This document shows, in pieces, positions 41,981-50,131 of a stretch of DNA of 64,000 bases (its first letter is position 1; each line of letters opens with the position of its first letter). Made by a program: the position numbers and the translations under genes. The DNA comes from Microbacterium sp. Au-Mic1 (GTDB lineage: Bacteria; Actinomycetota; Actinomycetes; Actinomycetales; Microbacteriaceae). The DNA lies in the NCBI RefSeq assembly GCF_021341785.1, contig NZ_JAJTTF010000003.1:124001-188000 (forward strand). Reading direction: 5' to 3'. Under the pieces are notes generated by a model. The model had not been told where the DNA came from, did not search any database, and was given only the letters and a program-made list of their open reading frames with translations.

Positions 41981-43783
41981 ATGAATAAGGACAGCTCGAA
42001 GAAGAAGGCGGGCGCCGATCGTTCGACCGATCCGCTCCGCCCGAGCGACCACATCGACGGCGACGGGGACTCCCGTGGCGACGGCGTCGACGCGCCGAAG
42101 CTGAACGTCGTGGGCTGGCTGCGCTGGGGCTGGCGGCAGCTCACCAGCATGCGCACGGCCCTCGTGCTGCTGCTCATCCTCGCGATCGCCGCGATCCCCG
42201 GATCGATCTTCCCGCAGCGGATGGCGGATCCGAACGGCGTCACGCAGTACAAGGTCGACCATCCGGATCTATTCCCGATCATGGACTCGATGCAGCTGTT
42301 CGACGTCTACCTGTCGGCCTGGTTCTCAGCGATCTACCTGCTGCTGTTCCTTTCGCTGGTCGGCTGCGTGATCCCGCGCATCAAGCATCACCTCAAGGCG
42401 CTGCGCTCGCGTCCGCCGCGCACCCCGGTGCGCCTGTCTCGCCTCGACGACCACCGCGAGGTCGATCGCACGGTCGTGGGAGACGACCCGCGGGCAGCGG
42501 CGGAGCAGAGCATCGCGATCGCGGAGAAGCAGCTGCGCGCACTGCGCTACCGCGTCGAACGCTATGACGACAAGCGCGGCTTCTCGGTCTCCGCCGAGCG
42601 CGGCTACGCCCGCGAGACCGGAAACCTGCTGTTCCACCTCGCCCTGCTCGGGGTGCTGGTCTCTGTCGGTGTCGGAGGCAGCTTCGCCTACACCGGTCAG
42701 CGCGTGGTCGTGCAGGGCACGAGCTTCGTGAACACACTGCTGGATTACTCGTCGATGAATCGCGGCCGCTTCGTCTCCGACGATGCGCTCGCGCCCTACC
42801 GGATGACGCTGGATTCCTTCGACGTCACCTACCAGCCGTTCGAGCAGGGCAAGTCGTCCTCGGGGCAGGCCGGTGACTTCGCCGCGAACGTCACGGTCTC
42901 GGAGCCGGGACAGGATCCGCACAAGGCCGAGGTGAAGGTGAACCACCCGCTCGGTATCGCGGGGGACCGGGTCTACCTGCTCGGCAACGGGTACGCCCCG
43001 ACCATCACGGTCCACAACGCCAAGGGCGACGTGGTCTTCCACGACTCCGTGCCGTTCCTGCCGCAGAACAACAGCACGATGATGTCGATCGGCATCGTCA
43101 AGGTCGCTGATGGCCTGCCCCAGCAGCTCGGCCTGCAGGGCTTCTTCTACCCGACCTCGGCGAAGCTGGCCACCGGCGCGCTCACCTCGGTCTACCCGGC
43201 CCTGGTGAACCCCACCCTGACGCTGAACGTGTTCGCCGGCGATCTCGGCATCGACGACGGGACCCCGCGTTCGGTGTACGTGCTGGACACGGGCTCGATG
43301 ACCCAGCTCACCGGCGGCAAGACCGGGGTGAAGTCGATCGAGCTCGCCCCGGGCGAGACGACCGCGCTGCCCAACGGCATGGGCACCATCACGTTCGACA
43401 ACGAGGCCCCGAAGGACGCGAAGGACTACACGCAGTCGGTCAAGCGCTACGTCTCGCTGCAGATCCACCACGACCCCTCGGAGCAGTGGGTGCTGGTGTT
43501 CGCGGCGCTCGCGCTGGTCGGCCTCGTGCTCGCGCTGTTCGTGCCGCGCCGGCGGATGTGGGTCAAGGCCGTCGTGGTCGACGGCCCGGGCGGCGGGACG
43601 ACCGTTCGCCTGGAGTACGCGGGACTCGCGCGCGGAGAGGATCCGACCCTCGCCGCCGCCGTCGAGGACCTGCGCGACGGGCACGCCCGCCTGCTCGACG
43701 CCGACGGCGGCACCGCGGCGCGACCGGCCGCCGATGACGCGGGCGACCAAGCCGCAGGCGCGGCGGAGGAACCGCAGCGCTGA
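41981..43783 (+). CDS. resB: Cytochrome c biogenesis protein ResB
   Basis: 600 residues from ATG 41981 (AGGGA 8 nt upstream); an in-frame GTG at 41885 would overlap ccdA by 20 nt and add a low-complexity 32-residue extension. Transmembrane segments near residues 50-68, 115-135, 205-225 and 525-545 flank a large extracytoplasmic domain (about 230-520). MRTALVLLLILAIAAIPGSIFPQR is the family start (shown in part). ResB works with CcsB (ResC) to deliver haem to apocytochrome c. Normally followed directly by ccsB; here a three-gene cassette intervenes. The last 60 residues are Ala/Asp-rich. Confidence 0.92.
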   Translation: MNKDSSKKKAGADRSTDPLRPSDHIDGDGDSRGDGVDAPKLNVVGWLRWGWRQLTSMRTALVLLLILAIAAIPGSIFPQRMADPNGVTQYKVDHPDLFPIMDSMQLFDVYLSAWFSAIYLLLFLSLVGCVIPRIKHHLKALRSRPPRTPVRLSRLDDHREVDRTVVGDDPRAAAEQSIAIAEKQLRALRYRVERYDDKRGFSVSAERGYARETGNLLFHLALLGVLVSVGVGGSFAYTGQRVVVQGTSFVNTLLDYSSMNRGRFVSDDALAPYRMTLDSFDVTYQPFEQGKSSSGQAGDFAANVTVSEPGQDPHKAEVKVNHPLGIAGDRVYLLGNGYAPTITVHNAKGDVVFHDSVPFLPQNNSTMMSIGIVKVADGLPQQLGLQGFFYPTSAKLATGALTSVYPALVNPTLTLNVFAGDLGIDDGTPRSVYVLDTGSMTQLTGGKTGVKSIELAPGETTALPNGMGTITFDNEAPKDAKDYTQSVKRYVSLQIHHDPSEQWVLVFAALALVGLVLALFVPRRRMWVKAVVVDGPGGGTTVRLEYAGLARGEDPTLAAAVEDLRDGHARLLDADGGTAARPAADDAGDQAAGAAEEPQR

Positions 43784-43792
43784 CCCCCCCCG

Positions 43793-43812
43793 GATGGGGA
43801 GTTCTCCCCATC
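43793..43812. promoter_or_regulatory. Palindrome GATGGGGAGTTCTCCCCATC
   Basis: 9-bp perfect arms with a TT centre, 10 nt after the resB stop. It ends 21 nt before the TAGCGT box of the toxin cassette, so it covers the -35 area: a likely operator, or a resB terminator. Confidence 0.65.
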
Positions 43813-43833
43813 GACCCCCACGGGCCTCGCTCC

Positions 43834-43839
43834 TAGCGT
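43834..43839 (+). promoter_or_regulatory. -10 box TAGCGT of the toxin cassette
   Basis: Starts an mRNA with a short leader holding GGAAGGGGGG, the ribosome site for ATG 43863. Confidence 0.5.
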
Positions 43840-43862
43840 GGAACCGGAAGGGGGGTCCGCGC

Positions 43863-44585
43863 ATGGCGATGAACATTCCGGGCGAGCTCGCATGGGTGCT
43901 CGACATGCTCGGCTATGAGTGGCCGCAGCTGGACGAGGACGAGATCCGGCGGGCCGCCGCGATCGTGCGCCAGTTCAAGACCGATCTGGAGGGATCGATC
44001 GAGGAGGCGCACCGCTACATCAGCGATGACGTCACCGGCGCCCTCTCCGCCCAGACCGCGCAGAGCTATGTCAGCGCGTGGAACACCACCCGCGAGTCGC
44101 ACATGAACCAGCTCGTGGGCCTGCTGGATCCGGCGGCGCAGGGGATCGAGATCTTCGCGGACGCGGTCGTCGCGCTGAAGATCAAGGTGATCGCCGAACT
44201 CACCATCACCGCGGCGCAGATCGCCGAGGCCGCCGCCACCGCCGTCGTCACGCTCGGCGCGAGCGCCGCCGTGAACGCCGGCATCATCGCCCTGCGCAAG
44301 AAGGCGCTCGACATCGCGACCGATCTGGCCGTCGGAGAGCTGGCAGGCAAGCTCCTGGAGCTCGTCACCGACCCGCTCACGAACGTGGCCTCCTCGCTGG
44401 CCACCGCGATCCTGGACGCCCCGCTCGTGGAAGGCGCGATGGGAGACGTCGCCGAGTACAAGGCCGACCTCGACGCCCTGGAGCGGACCGCCGGCGATCT
44501 GAACCGCACCGCGAACGACCAGGAGCGGCTGGGCCACGACTTCATCGCGCAGATCTCTGCGCTCGACATCTTCACGGCAGGCTGA
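43863..44585 (+). CDS. WXG100-like/CpnT-N-type carrier protein
   Basis: 240 residues, almost entirely helical. LGYEWPQLDEDEIRRAAAI (16-34) resembles the start of WXG100-like trafficking domains found at the N-terminus of large actinobacterial toxins such as CpnT. A long amphipathic/hydrophobic stretch follows (about 95-190, AQIAEAAATAVVTLGASAAV). Such domains guide type VII or related secretion. Unusually it ends without a toxin domain: its TGA is followed after 1 nt by the ATG of the nuclease-like gene in another frame. Ribosome site GGAAGGGGGG. Carrier role is inference from family and position. Confidence 0.7.
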   Translation: MAMNIPGELAWVLDMLGYEWPQLDEDEIRRAAAIVRQFKTDLEGSIEEAHRYISDDVTGALSAQTAQSYVSAWNTTRESHMNQLVGLLDPAAQGIEIFADAVVALKIKVIAELTITAAQIAEAAATAVVTLGASAAVNAGIIALRKKALDIATDLAVGELAGKLLELVTDPLTNVASSLATAILDAPLVEGAMGDVAEYKADLDALERTAGDLNRTANDQERLGHDFIAQISALDIFTAG

Positions 44586-44586
44586 C

Positions 44587-45198
44587 ATGTCCCACGCGAT
44601 GCGCAAGCTCGGCGACGATGTCGTCGAGGCCCTCAAGGAGGCGGGCGACAGGTTCGCCTCGTCGATGCACACCCGGTCCCGCCGGCAGCGGCAGACGCTC
44701 CTGGACATCGTGCAGGAGACGAGGGAGCGCGATCGAGTGCTCGCCCACCAGCAGCGCGGGCATCACGTCGACCGTCCGAACGTCGACCGCCCGAACGCGC
44801 ACGTCGACGCGGACGGCGTGCGCACCCCGGACGTCGACGTCCGCCGGCCCGCGAGCTTCGGGCACGCCGACAGCAACGACTACCGCGGGAACTTCTTCGG
44901 CGAGAACCCCTCCGCGGATCCCTCCGACTGGGTGCATCACGCGGTCGAGCAGAACACGATGCGCAACTATCCGGAGGCCGGCATCACCCCGGGTCAGATG
45001 AACTCGCCCGAGAACCTCCGCGGCATCCCCGACGGCATCAACCGCGACGTGCACCTGAGCGCGATCCGGAAGATGTGGAATCAGTTCTACGCGCACTACG
45101 AGCGGTTGGGGCACCCGCCGACCAAGGCCGAGATGCTCGATTACGCTACCCTGATCGATGACGCCTTCGGCGACCTTTTCGACCCGCCGGTGAGGTGA
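44587..45198 (+). CDS. Predicted HNH/EndoVII-like nuclease toxin
   Basis: 203 residues. N-terminal basic helix (about 1-55), a low-complexity linker with VDRPNVDRPN, then a C-terminal nuclease-like domain from about 93. Toxin-type signature: WVHHAVEQ (115-122; His117-His118), NSPENLRGIP (139-148), and DVHLSAIRKMWNQFY with His156. This HHxxEQ / NxxNLxxIP / H arrangement is seen in HNH-superfamily polymorphic toxins. Target (DNA or RNA) cannot be said. Flanked by a carrier gene (TGA-C-ATG junction) and a putative immunity gene 3 nt downstream. Confidence 0.7.
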   Translation: MSHAMRKLGDDVVEALKEAGDRFASSMHTRSRRQRQTLLDIVQETRERDRVLAHQQRGHHVDRPNVDRPNAHVDADGVRTPDVDVRRPASFGHADSNDYRGNFFGENPSADPSDWVHHAVEQNTMRNYPEAGITPGQMNSPENLRGIPDGINRDVHLSAIRKMWNQFYAHYERLGHPPTKAEMLDYATLIDDAFGDLFDPPVR

Positions 45199-45201
45199 GA
45201 G

Positions 45202-46230
45202 ATGTACTACTACGTCGATGCAGAGGTCCCTGGATCCCTCGGTCCCGACACCGTCCGCGACACGGCCCGGAGGGCCGCCGACGCCGGGCCCGCTCACCTG
45301 GTCTTCGACGGCTGGATGGGTGACGACATCGTCACCACCGTGCCGTTCTGGTTCGTGACCGAACGACTCGCTGACGCACTCCGCGAGTCCGGCGCCACCG
45401 GATTCGAGCTGGACCCGGCCCGGGTGTCGGAGGGACCGCAGTACGAGCTCGCCGCGCGGCACCGGCTCCCGTCCTCCTGGTTGCGGCTGATCCCGACCGG
45501 ATCCGTCACGGCCGGCGACGACGTCGCCCTCGAGGACGGCACGGAGCTCGTGGTCAGCGACGCGGTGCTGCGGGTGCTGCGCTCGTTCACGTTGGAGTAC
45601 GCGGACGTCGAGCCCAGGGACGAGGACGAGCAGGATCCCGAGGCGGACTTCTTCGCCCAGCAGGCGGAGAAGGCGCGGGGCCTGGCGGATGAGCTGCGCT
45701 CCGAGCTCGACGCGCGTATCGAGGCCGACCGGAGCGATGACTCCGCGGAATCGCTTCCCGCTGTCGGCGGCTCGCACGACGAACCCGGAGCGGTCGTCGA
45801 GACGCTCTTCGCGGCTCTGGGTGGCGGCCCCGAGGCACCCGAGGTCGTCGCGGCGCAGTCGCTCTTCGGCGACCTCGGCGAGAGCCGACTGGCTCCCAAG
45901 GGCGGGGCTCTGAAGAAGGCCTGGCTGACCCTCGAGTACTGGCACGCCGGCGCGATGATGTCCTTCGGCGACGACGAGCTCTGCAAGATCGTGGTGCGGC
46001 TGCAGCCCGAGACCGGCTGGGCGCCGTATCCGCATCCGGAGCGGCTGGTGCCGGGGCTCACGGCGTCGAGCACGCGCGATCAGGCGCGCGGCGTGCTGGG
46101 CGTCCCGGAGAAGGAGTCCAGGGACGGCGACCTGTGGCGCCTCGGAGCGGAGCGGTACCTGCACGCCTGGTACGCGCCGGCCGGCGGAATCGGCCGGATC
46201 ACCGTGATGCTGCGAGCCGACGGGCAGTAG
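45202..46230 (+). CDS. Putative immunity protein
   Basis: 342 residues, acidic and soluble. Residues 1-130 (MYYYVDAEVPGSLG, FDGWMGDDIVTTVPFWFVTERLADAL) resemble a domain often encoded directly after polymorphic toxin genes. The middle (150-210) is acidic and coiled-coil-like. The C-terminal 100 residues (GLTASSTRDQARGVLGVPEKES) are a separate alpha/beta unit. The tight spacing behind the nuclease-like gene is the main argument for immunity; an unrelated function is possible. A hairpin overlaps its stop. Confidence 0.6.
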   Translation: MYYYVDAEVPGSLGPDTVRDTARRAADAGPAHLVFDGWMGDDIVTTVPFWFVTERLADALRESGATGFELDPARVSEGPQYELAARHRLPSSWLRLIPTGSVTAGDDVALEDGTELVVSDAVLRVLRSFTLEYADVEPRDEDEQDPEADFFAQQAEKARGLADELRSELDARIEADRSDDSAESLPAVGGSHDEPGAVVETLFAALGGGPEAPEVVAAQSLFGDLGESRLAPKGGALKKAWLTLEYWHAGAMMSFGDDELCKIVVRLQPETGWAPYPHPERLVPGLTASSTRDQARGVLGVPEKESRDGDLWRLGAERYLHAWYAPAGGIGRITVMLRADGQ

Positions 46231-46250
46231 CGGCACGGATCCATTGCCGC
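46230..46250 (+). terminator. Hairpin at the end of the toxin cassette
   Basis: GCGGCA/TGCCGC with a 9-nt loop, beginning in the TAG of the immunity gene; short stem, no T-run. Confidence 0.45.
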
Positions 46251-46323
46251 ACGCACCTGCGGCGGAGCCGTGAGCGCCCTGGGGGCGAGCTCCGAGTCTC
46301 ACCTGAGTCATTGGTGCGCCACG

Positions 46324-46329
46324 TACGAT
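46324..46329 (+). promoter_or_regulatory. -10 box TACGAT of ccsB
   Basis: TACGAT, 7 nt to ATG 46337; gives ccsB its own promoter downstream of the inserted cassette. Confidence 0.6.
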
Positions 46330-46336
46330 GGAGGCC

Positions 46337-47329
46337 ATGAACTTCGACTCGATGTCGATCCTGACGATCTGGACCGCCGTCGCGATCTACGCCGCCGCCT
46401 TCATCGCCTACGCGTTCGACCTCGCCAAGCGCTCGCAGGTCGCCGCCGACGCCAAGGCCGCCGTGCCCGAGCGCGAACTCGTCGGCGCGACCGTGGGCGG
46501 GTCGTCGTCGTCGCGGGGCACCGTGGACCTCGCCGCGGCCGGGACGGGGTCAGCTGCCCCGCAGCGGTTCGTCATGGCGCGGATCGGCACCGCGCTGACC
46601 ACGCTCGGCTTCCTGTTCCACCTCGCCGGCGTCGTGCTGCGCGGCATCGCCGCGGGCCGGGTGCCGTGGTCGAACATGTACGAGTTCTCGATGACGGGAA
46701 CACTGCTGATCATCGCGGTGTACATCGCGGTCAACATCTGGTTCGACCTGAAGTATCTCGGCACCTTCATCGTCGGCCTGGTCGTGGTGCTGCTCGGCGG
46801 CGCCGCCACGGGCTTCTACGTCGAGGTCGTGCCGCTGGCGGATCCGCTGAAGAGCGTCTGGCTGGTGATCCACGTGTTCGTGGCGTCGCTCGGCACGGCG
46901 TTCTTCGCGCTGGCCTTCGCGCTCAGCGTGTTCCAGCTCATGCAGGCGCGCCGGGAGTCCCGCATCGTGGCCGAGGCGCCCAAGCCGGGCCCCCGCTTCC
47001 TGGCGACGCTGCCGACGGCCGATCGGCTCGAGAGCCTCGCCTACCGGTTCGCGACCGTCGGATTCATCCTGTGGACGTTCACGCTGATCGCCGGATCCAT
47101 CTGGGCCAACGACGCCTGGGGCCGGTACTGGGGCTTCGACACCAAGGAGACCTGGACGTTCATCATCTGGGTGCTCTACGCGGGCTACATCCACGCCCGC
47201 GCGACGCGCGGCTGGCGCGGATCCCGCTCAGCCTGGCTCTCGATCGTCGGCTTCGCCGCGGTGCTGTTCAACTTCACCATCGTGAACCTGTTCTTCAAGG
47301 GCCTGCACGTCTACTCGGGTCTGAGCTGA
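46337..47329 (+). CDS. ccsB: Cytochrome c biogenesis protein CcsB (CcsA/ResC type)
   Basis: 330 residues, eight hydrophobic helices. The haem-handling tryptophan-rich region is WANDAWGRYWGFDTKETW (about 256-273), the CcsA/CcmC-type WWD-like motif, with conserved His in LFHLAGVVLRG, VIHVFVASLG and GYIHARATRG. Partner of ResB in system II cytochrome c synthesis. GGAGG sits 2 nt before ATG 46337; an ATG 9 nt earlier is in frame but overlaps the -10 box. Confidence 0.93.
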   Translation: MNFDSMSILTIWTAVAIYAAAFIAYAFDLAKRSQVAADAKAAVPERELVGATVGGSSSSRGTVDLAAAGTGSAAPQRFVMARIGTALTTLGFLFHLAGVVLRGIAAGRVPWSNMYEFSMTGTLLIIAVYIAVNIWFDLKYLGTFIVGLVVVLLGGAATGFYVEVVPLADPLKSVWLVIHVFVASLGTAFFALAFALSVFQLMQARRESRIVAEAPKPGPRFLATLPTADRLESLAYRFATVGFILWTFTLIAGSIWANDAWGRYWGFDTKETWTFIIWVLYAGYIHARATRGWRGSRSAWLSIVGFAAVLFNFTIVNLFFKGLHVYSGLS

Positions 47330-47354
47330 TCGGCGCGACCTCGGGCGCTCGGCG

Positions 47355-48533
47355 ATGAGCGCGCGGCAGGCCTGGCGGCGCCCCGGCGCGCTCGCCGTGA
47401 TCGCTCTGGCACTCGTCGCTGCGGGCGTGGTGATCAGCGGAATCCTGCCGCTCGCCGACGCGGGCGCGCTGGCCGGTCGCACGGCTCCTGTGCTCGGCTT
47501 CGTGATCGCGATCACGATCGTCGCCGAACTCGCGCGGGATGCGGCCGTGTTCGACGTGATCGCGCAGCACCTGGCCCGCTGGGGGCGTGGCAGGGTGATC
47601 GCGCTCTGGGGCGCAGTGATCCTCCTCGCCGTGGTCAGCACGATCTTCCTGTCGCTCGACACGACCGCGGTGATCGTCACACCCGTCGTCGTGCTCCTCG
47701 CACAGGGCGTGGGCGTCTCTCCGCTGCCCTTCGCGCTCGCGACGGTCTGGCTCGCCAACACCGCGTCGCTGCTGCTGCCGGTGTCGAACCTGACGAATCT
47801 GCTCGCCGCGCCGATCTTGGGCTCGGATCCGTTCGCCTTCCTCGCGCTGAGCTGGGCGCCCGCACTCGCGGGTGTGCTCGTTCCCGTCGTGATCCTCACC
47901 CTCGCGCACCGGCGCACGCTGTTCGGGCGGTACTCGTCACCGGTGCGGGCGGAGCCCTCCGACCGTGTGCTGTTCCTCGTCGCGGCCGTCGTGCTCGTCG
48001 CGCTGCTGCCGCTGCTCGCGCTCGTGCGGGACGTGTGGATCCCCGCCACCGCCGCCGCCCTGATCCTGATCGTGCTGTTCGCGTTCCGCCGGCGCCGCGT
48101 GCTGCGCCTCTCGCTGGTGCCGTGGCAGGCGCTCGGTCTCGCGGCGGCCCTCTTCGTGATCGTCGAAGCAGCCCATGTGCGGGGGCTCGCCGCACTCCTC
48201 TCGCCGCTCGCCGCGGGCGGACACGGTCTCCTGGAGCTCCTGCGCGTCGCGGGCATCGGGGCGCTCACGGCCAACGGCATCGACAACCTTCCCGCGTACC
48301 TCGTGCTCGAGCCGATCGCCGCCCATGATCCGGTCGCTCTGATGGCGCTTCTCATCGGCGTCAACCTCGGTCCGCTGGTGACGCCGTGGGCGTCGCTCGC
48401 GATCCTGTTGTGGCACCACCGCGTCACCGCACTCGGGGTGTCGATCTCGTGGGGGCGCTTCGCGCTCTGGGGCCTCGTCGCCGCCGTGGCCACGGTGGGC
48501 GCGGCCGTCCTCGCACTCGCCGCCGTTTCCTGA
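47355..48533 (+). CDS. SLC13/ArsB-type permease
   Basis: 392 residues, about eleven hydrophobic segments. It has the ion-transporter superfamily pattern with two re-entrant regions: TIFLSLDTTAVIVTPVVVLLA in the first half and GIGALTANGIDNLPAYLVL in the second, close to ArsB/NhaD/CitM families. Arsenite, Na+/H+ or dicarboxylate transport are all possible; no ars genes are present. 25 nt after ccsB on the same strand, so possibly co-transcribed. Confidence 0.8.
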   Translation: MSARQAWRRPGALAVIALALVAAGVVISGILPLADAGALAGRTAPVLGFVIAITIVAELARDAAVFDVIAQHLARWGRGRVIALWGAVILLAVVSTIFLSLDTTAVIVTPVVVLLAQGVGVSPLPFALATVWLANTASLLLPVSNLTNLLAAPILGSDPFAFLALSWAPALAGVLVPVVILTLAHRRTLFGRYSSPVRAEPSDRVLFLVAAVVLVALLPLLALVRDVWIPATAAALILIVLFAFRRRRVLRLSLVPWQALGLAAALFVIVEAAHVRGLAALLSPLAAGGHGLLELLRVAGIGALTANGIDNLPAYLVLEPIAAHDPVALMALLIGVNLGPLVTPWASLAILLWHHRVTALGVSISWGRFALWGLVAAVATVGAAVLALAAVS

Positions 48534-48548
48534 ATCGCGGATCCGGGT

Positions 48549-48554
48549 TATCGT
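48549..48554 (+). promoter_or_regulatory. -10 box TATCGT of DUF2277 gene
   Basis: TATCGT, 6 nt to ATG 48561. Confidence 0.6.
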
Positions 48555-48560
48555 CACGGC

Positions 48561-48857
48561 ATGTGCCGGAACATTCGATGCCTCCACAACTTCGAGCCGC
48601 CGACCAACGATGACGAGGTCCGTGAGGCGGCGCTCCAGTTCGTCCGCAAGGTGAGCGGATCCACGCATCCGTCGCGCGCGAACACCCCCGCCTTCGAGCA
48701 GGCGATCGACGAGATCGCGCTGGCGACCCGCCGCATGCTCGACCAGCTCGTCACCAACGCCCCGCCGAAGACCCGCGAGGCCGAGGCGATCAAGGGGCGG
48801 CAGAGGCACGAGAAGCGCATGGAGCGCGAGGTCAGGATCCGCACCGCGAGCGCCTGA
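48561..48857 (+). CDS. DUF2277 family protein
   Basis: 98 residues. MCRNIRCLHNFEPP at the N-terminus and LQFVRKVSGSTHPSRAN in the middle are the DUF2277 signatures; LDQLVTNAPPKTREAEA closes the family part. Function unknown; the conserved Cys2 and basic helix have prompted no assigned role. Leaderless-type promoter, and no operon partner (89 nt to the next start). Confidence 0.9.
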   Translation: MCRNIRCLHNFEPPTNDDEVREAALQFVRKVSGSTHPSRANTPAFEQAIDEIALATRRMLDQLVTNAPPKTREAEAIKGRQRHEKRMEREVRIRTASA

Positions 48858-48904
48858 CGGATCCGCGCCGACGGTGGTCTTCGCGTTCTCGGGATCCGGT
48901 GACA

Positions 48905-48910
48905 TACGCT
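48905..48910 (+). promoter_or_regulatory. -10 box TACGCT of the AI-2E family gene
   Basis: TACGCT 35 nt before ATG 48946, leaving a leader with GGAGGGGGG, one of the few leadered cases. Confidence 0.45.
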
Positions 48911-48945
48911 CGACGAGAAGCACGATCATGACGGAGGGGGGCATC

Positions 48946-50067
48946 ATGCGCAGACGCCAGGTGACGATCATCACGGGGGAGCCCGGCCCCTCAGCCGGCG
49001 GCGTGCGGATCGAGCCGTTCACGTTCGGCCTGGTCGGCGCGCTCGGCGTTCTGGTCGCGCTGCTCATCGGCGCGATCGTCGGACAGCTGTCGACGGTGCT
49101 CGTCTACATCGGGATCGCGCTGTTCCTCGCACTCGGACTCGACCCGATCGTGCGCCTGATCGAACGGAAGCTGCCGCGGGGAGCGGCGGTGGCGATCGTC
49201 GTGATCGTCGTGGTGCTGGCCTTCGCCGGCATCCTGCTGGCGATCGTGCCGATCGTGGTGCAGCAGATCGCCCATCTCGTCGAGACCGGGCCGAAGATGA
49301 TCGACGACATGCTGCACAGCGCCTGGTACCGGCAGCTCGCCGCCCAGTACGGCGACTCGTTCAGCCAGGCCGTGGACGGGATCGCCACGTTCTTCAAGGA
49401 TCCGGGCAATCTCACCAAGATCGGCGGCGGAGTGCTCGCGGTCGGCGCCGGCATCGCCGGTGGGTTCACGGGTTTCACGATCGTGCTGATCCTGACGCTC
49501 TACTTCATGGGATCGCTGCGCACGATGAAGCGCACCGCTGCCCGATTCGTGCCCGCGTACCGCCGCCCGCGGTTCACGGAGATCGTCGAGGACGTGTCGG
49601 GTGCGGTCGGCCGCTACGTGATCGGCCAGGCCAGCCTGGCCCTCATCAACGGCGTGCTGAGTCTGATCTTCCTCACGATCATCGGAGCCCCGCTGCCTGC
49701 GCTGCTCGCGCTGATCGCCTTCATCGGCTCGTTGATCCCGCTCGTGGGCACGCTGTCCGGATCCATCATCAACTCGCTCATCTGCCTGTTCGTCTCGCCC
49801 GTGACGGCGTTGATCGCCTTCGCGTACTACCTCGTCTACATGCAGATCGAGGCCTACGTCATCAGCCCGCGCATCATGAGCAAGGCCGTGGCCGTTCCGG
49901 GTGCGCTGGTCGTGATCGCGGCCGTCGGCGGCGGAGCGCTCGGTGGGATCCTCGGTGCACTGGTGGCGATCCCGGTCGCAGCGAGCGCGATCATCATCAT
50001 CCAGAAGGTGCTCTTCCCCGCGCAGGACGCCAAGGTCGTCGCCCCGGAGGACGCGCGCACCGCGTGA
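48946..50067 (+). CDS. AI-2E family transporter (PerM-like)
   Basis: 373 residues, seven to eight helices. The N-terminal pair of helices, the extracytoplasmic helical segment (about 95-160, QQIAHLVETGPKMIDDML) and the C-terminal IGSLIPLVGTLSGSIINSLI region match the AI-2E/PerM superfamily, which includes TqsA and putative Na+/H+ antiporters. ATG 48946 chosen for its strong GGAGGGGGG; ATG 48928 is in frame. Followed by a strong terminator. Confidence 0.85.
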   Translation: MRRRQVTIITGEPGPSAGGVRIEPFTFGLVGALGVLVALLIGAIVGQLSTVLVYIGIALFLALGLDPIVRLIERKLPRGAAVAIVVIVVVLAFAGILLAIVPIVVQQIAHLVETGPKMIDDMLHSAWYRQLAAQYGDSFSQAVDGIATFFKDPGNLTKIGGGVLAVGAGIAGGFTGFTIVLILTLYFMGSLRTMKRTAARFVPAYRRPRFTEIVEDVSGAVGRYVIGQASLALINGVLSLIFLTIIGAPLPALLALIAFIGSLIPLVGTLSGSIINSLICLFVSPVTALIAFAYYLVYMQIEAYVISPRIMSKAVAVPGALVVIAAVGGGALGGILGALVAIPVAASAIIIIQKVLFPAQDAKVVAPEDARTA

Positions 50068-50084
50068 GCGCCTGAACGGAAAGA

Positions 50085-50119
50085 CAGGCGCGACCCCGGG
50101 GGAGGTGGGGTCGCGCCTG
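50085..50119. terminator. Bidirectional terminator
   Basis: 13-bp perfect arms (50085-50097 and 50107-50119) and a 9-nt G-rich loop between convergent genes; TCTTTCC follows on the minus strand. Confidence 0.85.
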
Positions 50120-50131
50120 CCGCTTCCGAAC

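Noticed and set aside
43734..43862. In-frame extension of the WXG100-like gene into resB
   Set aside because: It overlaps the resB 3' end and the palindrome and promoter; the ATG 43863 has GGAAGGGGGG.
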